Part shown: positions 18,667 through 28,839 of the stretch, piece after piece
How positions within the stretch are numbered: position 1 is the first letter of the stretch
Layout of the letters: every line of letters starts with the position of its first letter
Assembly (NCBI GenBank): GCA_947652115.1
Contig: OX393570.1
Coordinates: 9,693,002-9,757,001, forward strand
Reading direction: 5' to 3'
From: Blastomussa wellsi
Taxonomy: Eukaryota; Cnidaria; Anthozoa; Scleractinia; Plerogyridae
Length of the DNA: 64,000 bases
Notes under the pieces: model-generated
Databases searched by the model: none
Seen by the model: only the letters and a program-made list of their open reading frames with translations
What the model was told of the DNA's origin: nothing
Position numbers and translations under genes: made by a program

Positions 18667-19076
18667 CTACAATAAAAAAAATAAAATAAATAAATTTATT
18701 ATATAGCTAACCTGTGTAAAAGTTCAAACATCCTTCTGTAACTTTTACAATTACAGTTTCCCGCACAAAGATATGACACAAAAACAACAACCCAACATAA
18801 TTAGCTTTCTCCAGTCAGTCATGTTTGCATTTTAGGGCTGTTAACTACTTTTAAACTTGTCTGAAGTCACCAAAAGCCTAATCCAAACGTGTGGTTATCA
18901 ATAGACTTGCCTCAAGTAACCCCTTTAATAAAGTTGCTTGGAAATCGCCCACAATAATTTTATGTACACTGTACATATCCATGTACACACTATTACATGC
19001 AGCTATTTAAAAGAATGGTAAGAATTTCTTTTATGTTAAGATTACACAATAATAATGAAAATGAAACCAGAATTAC

Positions 19077-19337
19077 CATTAACAGTAATATGAACACTTG
19101 CACTTTGTCCTGTTCCTAAAGTGTTGTTAGCAACACATTTGTAGATGAACACTCCTCCAGTTGTGAAGTTCCTGCTCCATCTTCCTGAAGTATCCAAGAC
19201 AACAGTGCCATTCTCCAACATTTCGTATGACGTCACAGATGGATTAGCATCAGCTGAGCAGTTAATACTGATGATTTCACCATGACATGCTTTGTTGTTT
19301 GCTGCAGATGTTTCCAGTTGTACATTTTCTGGTGGGT
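19077..19337 (-). CDS. Ig-domain exon 4 (type b)
   Basis: 261 bp in phase 1-1, acceptor tttctcag and donor gtaatt. Core: SINCSADANPSVTSYEMLEN, GRWSRNFTTGG, FIYKCVANNTLGTGQSA. Both disulfide Cys are present, but the usual C-strand Trp is a Tyr (TSYEML). An exon-specific Trp appears in the RWSRNF loop. This is the left end of the first tandem unit (19,077-21,124). Confidence 0.9.
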
Positions 19338-19378
19338 CTGAGAAACAGAAGACAATTTTGCACCAAATTAATACCCAT

Positions 19379-19788
19379 CAGGGCTGAAAATAACAGCCGG
19401 TCAATGGACAATGTTCGCAGTGATTGAGGTTAAGACCGGTCAAACTTTCGCATTGCCAGTCATTTTCACCAGTCACATTCGATCATATCCGATCACGGAA
19501 AGAATTAAAGTTTCAGTGTTGTTGTTTACTATCAGAATGCACCTTAGTGCAGTCCAAGTTGCTGTTCGACAGCAATGTTGTTTTTAGTAAGGGGCCTAAC
19601 GTTAGATAGTCTCCTTCACACCCATTATAACGGCTGTGAAGGAGACTAAACTTTAGACTACTAAGGGAAAATTGCAGAGTACAATTTTTATTTGTCTGGC
19701 CAGAAACAAGGTGTGACCGAGCTACATTGTAAAACAACTTGGCCAGTCAGTGTAACCGGGGAGTCTACGGAAATTATTTTTAGCCCTG
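19379..19788. mobile_element. hAT-like MITE (CAGGGCTG ends), copy 1
   Basis: Terminal inverted repeat cagggctgaaaataa / ttatttttagccctg, 410 bp. It is present at the same place in both tandem units, so insertion predates the duplication. CAGGG termini suggest the hAT superfamily, but no clean 8-bp duplication is visible. Confidence 0.6.
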
Positions 19789-20073
19789 ACCAATAAATTG
19801 GAATGTGAATTGCTATTTTCCAACATTTGACTACATGTAGGTTCAATGATACGAAATTATTGATTATCACCCACACTTCCCCCACCCACTCCCCAAATTT
19901 GTATGTACTACAAATTTTTAAATCCAGCTCCTACAGTATTAACTGAGTGATAAAACAGGAGTTGACTTGTAATTTATTCTAGTTTATTTCAGCTATGGGA
20001 TCTCTCTTGAGGAGTCACAACTGTTTTGCATAAGAACCTGCAATATTATACAACATCAATTGAACCAACTTAC

Positions 20074-20316
20074 ATTGTACATGAATCATTGCCGTCTCTG
20101 TTGCATTGCCACACTCATTGCTGGCTTCACACCTGTATTCTCCAGCTTCACTTCTGTTGATATTTGTAAGCTGCAACACACTCCCGTCAATATGCTGACC
20201 GTCAGCCTTGATCCAAGACACCATTGGTGAAGGAGTCCCCGATGCTTGACATGACAGATTCACACTGCCGCCTTCAGTTACATTCTCATTTTGTATTGTT
20301 TGTATGGATGAACGCA
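20074..20316 (-). CDS. Ig-domain exon 5 (type a)
   Basis: 243 bp in phase 1-1, acceptor tttattag and donor gtaagt. Core: LSCQASGTPSPMVSWIKADG, then GEYRCEASNECGNATETAM. It is almost identical to exon 7 and is the a exon of tandem unit 1. Confidence 0.9.
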
Positions 20317-20848
20317 CTAATAAAAATCAAATAAAATCATAGCCACACTGGTACCCTTCAAGATTCAAGAAAGAAATTTGGTTCAAGTATCTTATCAGAT
20401 GAAATTTTTGCAAAGAGTTTATTTTGCAATTTTGACCTTGGGGGCATTCCTAAGTGTTGAGAGATTAGTTTTATTTTGATTTCACAATTTTGCGTCGCAT
20501 CCAGCTTCACAGTATTTTCAGGATTTTATCAACACTACAAGTTTAGTTTACTTACAGTATTTCCTTGACAATGCAGTTTCAAAAGATATTTCTTTAATTT
20601 AGGTGAAACATAAATAAAAAAAATGAAACGACTTTCTTCAACATCAACATGTATGACATGTATTGTACATGTACGAGCGTTTTAATGCTTCTGCTTCATA
20701 TCCAATGGTAGCTGTTTACCAAGTGCATTGTATAGTTTACCTAATGCACTATTTCAACCCTGACAAATGACGCCAGGCATGTGCATGCTTTTACATGTAC
20801 ATGAACTAAAAAAATAATCATTTTCAAGACAGTAAAGGCAAAAATAAT

Positions 20849-21079
20849 AGAGAGATTAGGCATGACGTTATACGGCAAACGGCAAACGCGAGCCTGCCTT
20901 TCATTTTGTTACCTTTTTATCTAATTCTCAAATAAATCTCTCAGAAAAATAGGGAAAAATTCACTTGTTCACAACAAACACGAACCGGCTTATTTCCGCG
21001 CACAAACGCATGACGGCCAACCACAGAAGTTGAATTTTTGCCGTTCGCGGGAAAAACATACGTCATGCTTAATCTCTCT
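20849..21079. mobile_element. MITE with AAT target duplication, absent from the sister unit
   Basis: The 20-bp ends agagagattaggcatgacgt and acgtcatgcttaatctctct are inverted copies with one mismatch. The trinucleotide aat stands on both sides (20,846-20,848 and 21,080-21,082). The sister unit at about 22,880 reads straight through with one aat. A 3-bp duplication is compatible with a PIF/Harbinger-type origin. No ORF. Confidence 0.88.
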
Positions 21080-21124
21080 AATGATTAACAAAATACATCT
21101 GTAAATTAAACAAAATGCCGTTAC

Positions 21125-21385
21125 CATTAACAGTAATTTGAACACTTGCACTTTGTCCTGTTCCTAAAGTGTTGTTAGCAACACATTTGTAGATGAACAC
21201 TCCTCCAGTTGTGAAGTTCCTGCTCCATCTTCCTGAAGTATCTAGGACAACAGTGTCATTCTCCAACAGCTCGTATGACGTCACAGATGGATTAGCATCA
21301 GCTGAGCAGTTAATACTGATGATTTCACCATGACATGCTTTGTTGTTTGCTGCAGATGTTTCCAGTTGTACATTTTCTGGTGGGT
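21125..21385 (-). CDS. Ig-domain exon 6 (type b)
   Basis: 261 bp in phase 1-1, acceptor tttctcag and donor gtaacg. Core: INCSADANPSVTSYELLEND, RWSRNFTTGG, FIYKCVANNTLGTGQSA. It differs from exon 4 by only a few residues (YELLENDTV versus YEMLENGTV). It begins tandem unit 2. Confidence 0.9.
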
Positions 21386-21426
21386 CTGAGAAACAGAAGA
21401 CAATTTTGCACCAAATTAATACCCAT

Positions 21427-21837
21427 CAGGGCTGAAAATAACAGCCGGTCAATGGACAATGTTCGCAGTGATTGAGGTTTAGACCGGTCAAACTTTTGCA
21501 TTGCCAGTCATGTTCACCAGTCACATTCGATCATATTCGATCAAGGAAAGAATTAAAGTTTCTGTGTGGTTATTTACTATCAGAATGCACCTTGGTACAG
21601 TCCAAGTTGCTGTTTGACAGCAATGTTGTTTTTAGTAAGGGGCCTAACTTTAGATAGTCTCCTTCGCATCCATTATAACGGCTGTGAAGGAGACTAAACT
21701 TTAGACTACTAGGGGAAAATTGCAGAGTACAATTTTTATTTGTCTGGCCAGAAACAAGGTGTGACGGAGCTACATTGTAAAACTTACTTGGCCAGTCAGT
21801 GTAACCGGGGAGTCTACGGAAATTATTTTTAGCCCTG
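21427..21837. mobile_element. hAT-like MITE (CAGGGCTG ends), copy 2
   Basis: The counterpart of 19,379-19,788 in the second tandem unit, with the same ends and scattered substitutions. Confidence 0.6.
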
Positions 21838-22122
21838 ACTAATAAATTGGAATGTGAATTGCCATGTTCCAACATTTGACTACATGTAGGTTCAATGATA
21901 GGAAATTATTGATTATCACCCACACTTCCCCCACCCCCTACCCAAATTTGTATGTACTACAAATTTTTAAATGCAGCTCCTACAGTATTTACTGAGTGAT
22001 AAAACAGGAGTTGACTTGTAATTTATTCCAGTTTATTTCAGCTATGGGATCTTTCTTGAGGAGTCACAACTGTTTTCTATAAGAACCTGCAATATTATAC
22101 AACATCAATTGAACCAACTTAC

Positions 22123-22365
22123 ATTGTACATGAATCATTGCCATCTCTGTTGCATTGCCACACTCATTGCTGGCTTCACACCTGTATTCTCCAGCTTCAC
22201 TTCTGTTGATATTTGTAAGCTGCAACACACTCCCGTCAATATGCTGACCGTCAGCCTTGATCCAAGACACCATTGGTGAAGGAGTCTCCGATGCTTGACA
22301 TGACAGATTCACACTGCCGCCTTCAGTTACATTCTCATTTTGTATTGTTTGTATGGATGAACGCA
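22123..22365 (-). CDS. Ig-domain exon 7 (type a)
   Basis: 243 bp in phase 1-1, acceptor tttattag and donor gtaagt. Core: LSCQASETPSPMVSWIKADG, then YRCEASNECGNATEMAMIHV. It differs from exon 5 at only a couple of residues (SGTP to SETP, TETA to TEMA). Confidence 0.9.
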
Positions 22366-22923
22366 CTAATAAAAATCAAATAAAATAATAGCCACACTGG
22401 TACCCTTCAAGATTCAAGAAAGAAATTTGGTTCAAGTATCTTATCAGATGAAATTTTTGCAAAAAGTTTATTTTGCAATTTTGACCTTGGTGGCACTCCT
22501 AAGTGTTCAGAGATTAGTTTTATTTTGAATTCACAATAATTTTGTGTCGCATCCAGCTTCACATTATTTTCAGGATTTTATCAACACTTCAAGTTTAGTT
22601 TACTTACAGTATTTCCTTGACAATGCAGTTTCAAAAAATATTTCTTTAATTTAGGTGAAATGACTTTCTTCAACATCAACATGCATGACATGTACCGGTA
22701 CATGTACTAGCGTTTTAATGCTTTTGCTTCATATCCAATGGTAGCTGTTTACCAAGTGCATTGTATAGTTTAGCTAATGCACTATTTCAACCCTGACAAA
22801 TGACGCCAGGCATGTGCATGCTTTTACATGTACATGAACTAAAAAAATAATCATTTTCAAGACAGTAAAGGCAAAAATAATGATTAACAAACTACATCTG
22901 TAAATTAAACAAAATGCCGTTAC

Positions 22924-23184
22924 CATTAACAGTAAAATGAACACTTGCACTTTGTCCTGTTCCTAAAGTGTTGTTAGCAACACATTTGTAGATGAACACT
23001 CCTCCAGTTGTGAAGCTCCTGCTCCATCTTCCTGAAGTATCCAAGACAACAGTGTCATTCTCCAACAGCTCGTATGACGTCACAGATGGATTAGCATCAG
23101 CTGAGCAGTTAATACTGATAACATCATCCTGACATGCTGTGTAGTTTACTGCAGATGTTTGCAATTGCACGTTGTCTGGTGGGT
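22924..23184 (-). CDS. Ig-domain exon 8 (type b)
   Basis: 261 bp in phase 1-1, acceptor ttttcag and donor gtaacg. Core: INCSADANPSVTSYELLEND, RWSRSFTTGG, FIYKCVANNTLGTGQSA. Its N-terminal strand (QTSAVNYTACQDDVISINC) is more divergent than in exons 4 and 6, which suggests it is the older parental copy at the edge of the duplication. Confidence 0.9.
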
Positions 23185-23771
23185 CTGAAAATAGGCAAAA
23201 TTAAGATAACTTACTGTATTAAATGGCAAGAAAAATCTGAGCATTCTGGTTGGTTCTTTATTGGTCGGGATTTTGCCATACAGACCGTTTCCATAGAAAC
23301 GGTCCTTAGCCGCCAATTTTTTTAAAGTTGAATGATTGAAATTTTTTAACTAAAATTGCGGAAAGAAAACATATAATTATATAAATACCCTAAGCAAAAA
23401 AAACTTAATCATTGTGGTAGATTGTTGTTTCAGAGTTGTTCGTAATATCAAGACATGTTAGGGCCAAAAACCTCTGAAATCAAGTCACCGAAAGTGCGTC
23501 AGTGTTAAACAAGCATGCACGACCCGAGTGCCATGTAATAAACTGCTTACTAACCTAGCTTGCTCGAGCCGTACTGGGGAATATTGGCTCTGCCGTTTTT
23601 GTACGGCCCAACAAAACGAAATTTTTGGACTATCTATGTATGTTTTCATGTATCACCCCAATTTGCCCACCACTAAAAATTCTTCAGGGGCAAATGACGT
23701 CATTTCCATGTGCTTCATAGCTGTGCTTCGTTTCTAGCGGAGTCGAGTTTCACGTTCTTGCTTCACGTCTT
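23185..23771. other. Intron; no gene recognised
   Basis: Start of the 7-kb intron between exons 8 and 9. It contains a near-palindrome at about 23,279-23,300 (gaccgtttccatagaaacgg...) but no coding sequence. Confidence 0.4.
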
Positions 23772-23868
23772 GGTGGATTGTCGAGTTTTTGACTGTGCCT
23801 TTGTGGATTGTTGTCAAATTGTAGACTGTATTTTTGCAAATTGTTGTCGAATTCTGGACTGTGCTTCT
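23772..23868. repeat. 33-bp imperfect tandem repeat, three copies
   Basis: Three diverged copies of a 33-bp unit built on gtggattgttgtc...gactgtgc. The chance plus-strand frame shows it as an 11-residue repeat (DC-x5-DC). I regard it as minisatellite, not a gene. Confidence 0.55.
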
Positions 23869-24093
23869 TTTTTTGTTTTGCTACATTTTTTTGCATTTTT
23901 GTTTAATACTGGTATTCCTCTTGCCTGCAAAACAGTTGCAAGCTCCAGAACATTGAAGCATTTAATGCTGTTTTGGTTTTCCAGCACCCAAGCTATAATT
24001 TTTCTCATGTTTCTTTGTATTTTCAAGCGAATTCCTGCATTAGCCTCGCATTCATGTTGAGAAGGCTCTCTCCCCAGGGCCGTCGGGGAATAC

Positions 24094-24249
24094 GCACAAA
24101 TCCCATAATACACCTCTTTTACTCCCCAAAATTTTGAACAATCATTGTTTGCAGTTTCTCCTGGGACATGAAGATGTCCTAAGGGAAATCTAAAACAATG
24201 CCTATGCAAATTTTTTGGGGGGTAGAAGCGGTGTATTATGGGATTGTGC
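24094..24249. mobile_element. Short TIR MITE
   Basis: The ends gcacaaatcccataatacac and gtgtattatgggattgtgc are inverted copies (about 23 bp, one indel) around 156 bp without coding capacity. The inner arms continue weakly (accccccaaa...). Confidence 0.65.
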
Positions 24250-25640
24250 AAGTAGAGAATAGCAACATACGTCCGTACGCTGGCTAGGAGTTATTTTTTG
24301 GAAAAAAAAAAACTCAATAAATGAATTAAAAAATTCAAACTGCAAACTTACATGACTGTACACCTGAAACACGCAACAAAAACATCAAAAGGCTACAAAT
24401 AACTCATGGCAGACGAACTTTGCTACAAGCACACTCCATAAATGGGCCTTTTTTGTTTATGAAATGAAAAGTTGAAGAATAATTGGAAAACTTACCCCTT
24501 CAAGGACGGTCCTGTATTGTGTTTTCGAGTCTCCCCCAAGTTTCCCTCCTTAGCTTTCTTTCGAGATACGGCAGCTAATTTGCTGGTTGAAAGCTTCATT
24601 ACTTTTCTGAGGACTTTGAAGCGCTTGATGTGTGCCCAAAATTAAAAGTTTGATTTGTTGGCCAATCACTTCACTTGAATTATTACATCAAGCAAGCATG
24701 ATTGGCTAAAATTAGTGTACTTTACATGAGAGTATAAATGAAACAGCATTTTGACTTGTTTCGAAAACAGAACAAAACTGAAAACAAATGTGAATGCAAT
24801 GGGGAGGTAATGGAAGGAAGCGGCCCCAGAGCACTCATTGCTCTGCACGCTTACTGCGTGCTTTCCAACAGAACAGAGCAAAGTCAAGGCTTCTTTATTT
24901 GTCATTACAAACATGTGTATCGCTGATTATCGCTCTATCACTACGAACAGCAGCTCAACAAACACATTATTTTCTGTTCTCATTTGAAACACGCTCAAAG
25001 CCAACCGTACAAAGCCATACAAAGTGTTAAAGTATCTTGTAACTATCACATCATGTTTCGTCCCATTCTCAACCATAAAACAGCCTGAAAAAATGTCACG
25101 TTCATGTGCGGAAACAGATCAAATCACTCCCGCTCGATCACGCTATATTCTATCCATACACCGTATTATCGCTCAGACCATAGCAAGACAAATGTCTCTG
25201 TCGACACCTGAGGCAAGACAAATTTGATGTCTCGCTTCGTCTCGCTCAAATCACGCCGTAAAAATTATATTATGGCCAGAATCAGGCCAGATTCTCACCA
25301 TGACAGGCTATAAATTTCCATACGGGTTAACACTAAAATCAATATTCTTTGTTATTTGTACGGTTGTAATCATTAATGCTGGGAGAAGAGTGTTTATTTG
25401 CTCAATAGTTTTGGTGATGATAATGAAATAAGACAAAGGAAGACAAAAATCAAACTGGTTTAAAAATCTTCTGCCATTAATAATGAACCAATAAATTACA
25501 TGAACAAAAACATTAATATACAGAGCTTCTGATATTTCGCCCGGTCGCAAAATTCAGGTATTTCCACGAAATACCACGAAATTTACTACAAATCCTACCA
25601 AATACATGGCGGCGCAACATATTTGAAACTTATCTTAACT
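24250..25640. other. Intron; no gene recognised
   Basis: About 1.4 kb of AT-rich DNA. No Ig exon, transposon protein or clear inverted repeat was found here on either strand. Confidence 0.4.
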
Positions 25641-25661
25641 ATTGGGGCTGTTTATGTGCCG

Positions 25662-25763
25662 TTAACCCCAGTGGGAGACTACAACAACAACAACAGGTAT
25701 GGGGTAGAGGAAAGGGGGCCAGAAACACAAGCCCTTCCATTTATTGACAACAAACTGCCCAAG
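25662..25763. repeat. Split direct repeat, outer copy (B2 when read on minus)
   Basis: ttaaccccagtgggagacta... matches 25,962-26,063 in the same orientation with few differences. It ends where the two diverge after gcccaag. Confidence 0.75.
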
Positions 25764-25822
25764 CAGAACCAAATACACTACAGTCTAATAATAACAACAA
25801 ACCATGAGGGGGGGAGGGAGGG

Positions 25823-25962
25823 AGGGAAAGCCAGCTAAATAAAGCACATGTTAGAGTTCTAGCAGCGTTCTAACAGTTCTACAGCGCAGACTCCGACAAA
25901 CTAGTCCCAGGCTTCCGTCCTCCCCAGAGTTAAATGTAAATAAAATGAATATTATTACTACT
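25823..25962. repeat. Split direct repeat, inner copy (A2 when read on minus)
   Basis: agggaaagccagctaaataa... through ...attattactact matches 28,634-28,773 in the same orientation over 140 bp. Confidence 0.8.
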
Positions 25963-26063
25963 TAACCCCAGTGGGAGACTACAACAACAACAACAGGTAT
26001 GGGATAGAGGAAAGGGGGCCAGAAACACAAGCCCTTCCATTTATTGACAACGAACTGCCCAAG
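25962..26063. repeat. Split direct repeat, inner copy (B1 when read on minus)
   Basis: Partner of 25,662-25,763; immediately 3' of the recombinase ORF on minus. Confidence 0.75.
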
Positions 26064-26110
26064 GGAGGAACGACCTACCCCATACCAAGAACACATAAGT
26101 AAACGAGCGA

Positions 26111-27223
26111 TCAAACAAACGAGGCTAGTTGGCAGAAAGCATGCATTCTATACTTAATGGGTATATGAATATAAGACCTGAAGGCATCGGATCGCCAGTC
26201 TCCTAGTCTTTTAATTAACTCCTCTGGAATGTTAGCTTGAAAGGCTATAGTGGCACCCCCTGCTCTAAGGCTGTGACCACTGATGCGGGAGGGGTCTAAA
26301 CCTGCTGTGGAGGCCACCGATGCAAGAAGACTGTCGAATTTGCCATATGTGAATGGTATTAGGCCCCTACTTGAGGGTGCTGGCAAGACGAAGGCTGGAC
26401 CAGACAGGGGGGCTGGCACAAGCTTGAAGGCATGCTGTAGTGCAGAATAAGGGCACAGTGGGTGGCCTGGGATGAGAGGTAGTGGAATAGTAAGGAGACA
26501 TTGACTAAACTGGATGGTTTTGGACCAGCGGTTGATAACGATGGCCCAGCCTGGATAGAACACGATGTCACTTCTTCTAAGATGCTTCAAAGGGTTGAAC
26601 TTGGCCACACCCTTTAACAACATATTGGCTTTGTGAAGGAGACCAAAGAAACCAGTTAAACAGACAGCCCAGAAGGTGGCATGGACTGGGTCTGCCAAGT
26701 TCAAATGTGACTTGATAGCCAAAAGCATTGCAGGCGTCATGGGTTGTTTCTGTGAGACTGTGCGGCCTTTGCAGCGACGAATACCACGCAAGGTTGTTGC
26801 TAAGTGGAAGTTATTCTTGGTAGGGTCGTCAAGCCCGTGTTCCAAATGGACAATACGAAAAATGTTCAAGTAAGCTGGGATCGAGGAAGCAGACAAAGAA
26901 CGGGCCAAGAAAGCTGCGTAGCGGCTAAGTGTGACGGTGGAAGCTGGAAGTGGCTGGTACCCGTAATAAACGCAAAAGGTAAGGTAGGCTCGAAGTTGAC
27001 TTCTGTAAGTGGCCTTGGTGGAAGTTGCATAGGCTTGTTTTCGAAACTTGAGAACTTCCATGTCCAATCTCGACTGATCATCTGGATCTGAGGAAAGCAA
27101 GCGACAAAGATGACAGGTGAGACAAGAAGTCTTCAGTAGAGGAAGAGGACCGTGAGAGCCATGCGTTAAGCGCGTGTCGGTGGCAAGTTTCATCAAGTCT
27201 AGAGATACTGTCGGCAATAACAT
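26111..27223 (-). pseudogene. Tyrosine recombinase of the YR retroelement, catalytic Arg lost (copy 1)
   Basis: A long open frame ends at 26,111 and overlaps the RNase H frame by 146 bp. The phage-integrase fold is recognisable: TYRSQLRAYLTFC in the core-binding domain, GFFGLL-H-KANML where the first catalytic Arg belongs, then GHSLRAGGATIAF (His and second Arg) and LGDWRSDAFRSYI (Trp in the last His position, and Tyr). The first Arg is His here (CAC), while copy 2 has CGC at that codon. This is a CpG-type transition, so the enzyme is expected to be inactive although the frame is open. In the family it integrates a circular DNA without target duplication. Confidence 0.82.
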
Positions 27224-27860
27224 TGGCTGTACCGGGGATGTGCTGAACAGTTAGCTGGATAGCATGGTACTCTGACAACCAGAAGAGCTCTCGGAGCCAA
27301 TCCATCATGATAGGACAGGGGGTGGTTCCTTTGTTTATAACTGCTGCAGCAACTTCACTGTCTGACTTGACAACAACCTTCTGTCCTGACCAAAATGGGG
27401 CCCACCGCTTGGTTGCCTGGAGAACCATGAAACTTCCTTTGTAGTTGATATACAGAGGGCACATGTTTGGAAAATCTAGTGCCCAGTTAACGTATAGCCA
27501 ATCATTGTGCAAACAACAACCACCACCTGCAGGTGAAGCATCAGTATAGGCTGGCACAGATATCATAGGGAGCTCGTCGGGGAATAGGGATCTGCAGTTG
27601 AAAACAGGAAGAAGGGATGACCACCACTGTAGGTCTGCTCTTGCTTGGGTATTGAGGTAAACGTGATGATGACGATGTTTTGCTGAGTTCATTAAGGTTA
27701 TCACACGTCGCAAAAAGGTCCGACCCCCTCTGACGACCCGAGCAGCCCAGCTTAGTTTTCCCACAAGGCGCTGAAGATGATGTTTCTGACACTTGCTCTT
27801 GGTTAAGGTCAAGTTCAGAATTGGTACAAAAACTACTGGAACCCACCACCACCCCCAGAG
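27078..27860 (-). CDS. RT C-terminus and RNase H of the YR retroelement (copy 1)
   Basis: The frame opens upstream of 27,812 (VVFVPILNLTLTKSKCQ) and continues through the RT thumb-like segment LVGKLSWAARVVRGGRTF. RNase H follows: YTDASPAGGG (first Asp), INYKGSFMVL (position of the catalytic Glu, here Gly), VVVKSDSEVAA (Asp) and TANVIADSISR (Asp). The Glu to Gly change suggests RNase H is dead in this copy; copy 2 keeps Glu. All RT palm motifs are missing because of a deletion between this ORF and the gag-like ORF. Confidence 0.78.
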   Translation of the reverse strand, partial: LWGWWWVPVVFVPILNLTLTKSKCQKHHLQRLVGKLSWAARVVRGGRTFLRRVITLMNSAKHRHHHVYLNTQARADLQWWSSLLPVFNCRSLFPDELPMISVPAYTDASPAGGGCCLHNDWLYVNWALDFPNMCPLYINYKGSFMVLQATKRWAPFWSGQKVVVKSDSEVAAAVINKGTTPCPIMMDWLRELFWLSEYHAIQLTVQHIPGTANVIADSISRLDETCHRHALNAWLSRSSSSTEDFLSHLSSLSLAFLRSR

Positions 27861-28032
27861 GTAAGCGTCCCCTACTAATTCCAGATTTTGTTAGCTCCCT
27901 TCCAGTGGTTCTGGAAGAGGACCGGGAGACCGTGCTTGGCGCATCTGGGGGCACTCAAATCATTTTAAAGACTAGTCATGAGAAGAAGCCCCAGCTCACC
28001 AACATCACTTTTCCACAATGGTCAGCAGCAAA

Positions 28033-28629
28033 CTACCGAATTATGCACACTCTTATCAAAGAGGGTGCCTTATCTTCAGTGTCAGACATTATGAAATGTA
28101 CCAATTCGTCAGAAAGACCAAGAAGAATTGGGTATCCCAGTGACTCTTCTAAGGCTTTAAGTTCCTCCTGAACCGCTGTGTCAGATTGCAACGTAGTTAG
28201 AGTGGGTACAGTCGCTCGTTGGGTCGTACACTGGCCTTGATTCTGCATGCTGACGTTCGCCGGGTTTTGGGTGGCCATCTTGGACTGACTTTCGTGTGTC
28301 ATCGCGGACTGAACCCGAACAAGCTCAATTTTGGCTCGCGTTAGTTCAAGTTCCAATTTTAAATTCTCATTCTGAAGTTTGCTGATGCTGGCCGCAGATT
28401 TCTGTTCCTCTGCTGGTTTCAAGATCGGGGATTGAAGTTTGCTGTCACTGGTGGACTGTTTTCCTGCTTCGGGTGTCAGGCTTTCAAGCAAAGACTCTAC
28501 TTGGTTCAATTGTTCTCTAATCGCACGTGTCTGAAGGCTCTCTGTCGGATCCAAATCTAACTGGAAATCCTGCAAATGCTGGGGTAGTGTCTTCTCCCTC
28601 GTACTCCTTCTAAGCTCCATTTTATCCAT
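28033..28629 (-). CDS. Gag-like ORF of the YR retroelement (copy 1)
   Basis: The ATG at 28,629 gives 198 residues: a basic start (MDKMELRRSTREKTL), a Leu/Glu coiled-coil stretch (SKLQNENLKLELELTRAKIE), a Gln/Thr-rich linker and a C-terminal LGLSDELVHFIMSD. No zinc knuckle. It occupies the first-ORF (gag) position of DIRS/Ngaro-like elements. Assignment is by position and coiled coil only; the C-terminus may be cut by the RT deletion. Confidence 0.5.
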   Translation of the reverse strand: MDKMELRRSTREKTLPQHLQDFQLDLDPTESLQTRAIREQLNQVESLLESLTPEAGKQSTSDSKLQSPILKPAEEQKSAASISKLQNENLKLELELTRAKIELVRVQSAMTHESQSKMATQNPANVSMQNQGQCTTQRATVPTLTTLQSDTAVQEELKALEESLGYPILLGLSDELVHFIMSDTEDKAPSLIRVCIIR

Positions 28630-28633
28630 TTTG

Positions 28634-28773
28634 AGGGAAAGCCAGCTAAATAAAGCACATGTTAGAGTTCTAGCAGCGTTCTAACAGTTCTACAGCCCAG
28701 ACTTCGACAAACTAGTCCCAGGCTTCCGTCCTCCCCAGAGTTAAATGTAAATAAAATTAATATTATTACTACT
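28634..28773. repeat. Split direct repeat, outer copy (A1 when read on minus)
   Basis: Partner of 25,823-25,962; it forms the 5' end of the element on minus. Confidence 0.8.
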
Positions 28774-28839
28774 AAACTTGTAAATTTATCTTGAAATTTC
28801 GCCACTGCCATGAGTAAACAACATAGCAAAAACTACCAG

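Larger units (their letters stand above)
19077..22923. repeat. Recent tandem duplication of a 2-kb unit containing one b and one a exon
   Basis: 19,077-21,124 and 21,125-22,923 align along their length: exon b, a CAGGGCTG-ended repeat, exon a, then a long AT-rich intron. The second unit lacks the 231-bp MITE at 20,849-21,079 and has a few small deletions. Divergence by eye is a few per cent, even in introns. Confidence 0.9.
25662..28773 (-). mobile_element. Tyrosine-recombinase retroelement (DIRS/PAT/Ngaro-like), copy 1, RT-deleted
   Basis: Direct repeats are split in the A1-ORFs-B1-A2-B2 manner of PAT/Ngaro-type elements when read on minus. A 140-bp sequence at 28,634-28,773 (head) recurs at 25,823-25,962. 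A 102-bp sequence at 25,962-26,063 recurs at 25,662-25,763. Between them, on minus, lie a gag-like ORF, the end of RT with RNase H, and a tyrosine recombinase. The RT core is missing, so the copy is internally deleted. Confidence 0.8.

Noticed and set aside
23279..23300. Near-palindrome resembling an RFX X-box
   Set aside because: One isolated match inside repeat-rich intron DNA, with no promoter context.
23710..24060. 116-codon Cys-rich ORF (DCRVFDCAFV...)
   Set aside because: The repeats come from a 33-bp minisatellite. There is no ATG context, and the frame overlaps a MITE region.
27541..27954. 137-codon Ser-rich ORF overlapping the YR-element RNase H
   Set aside because: Alternate-frame shadow of the RT/RNase H coding sequence; the same shadow appears in copy 2.
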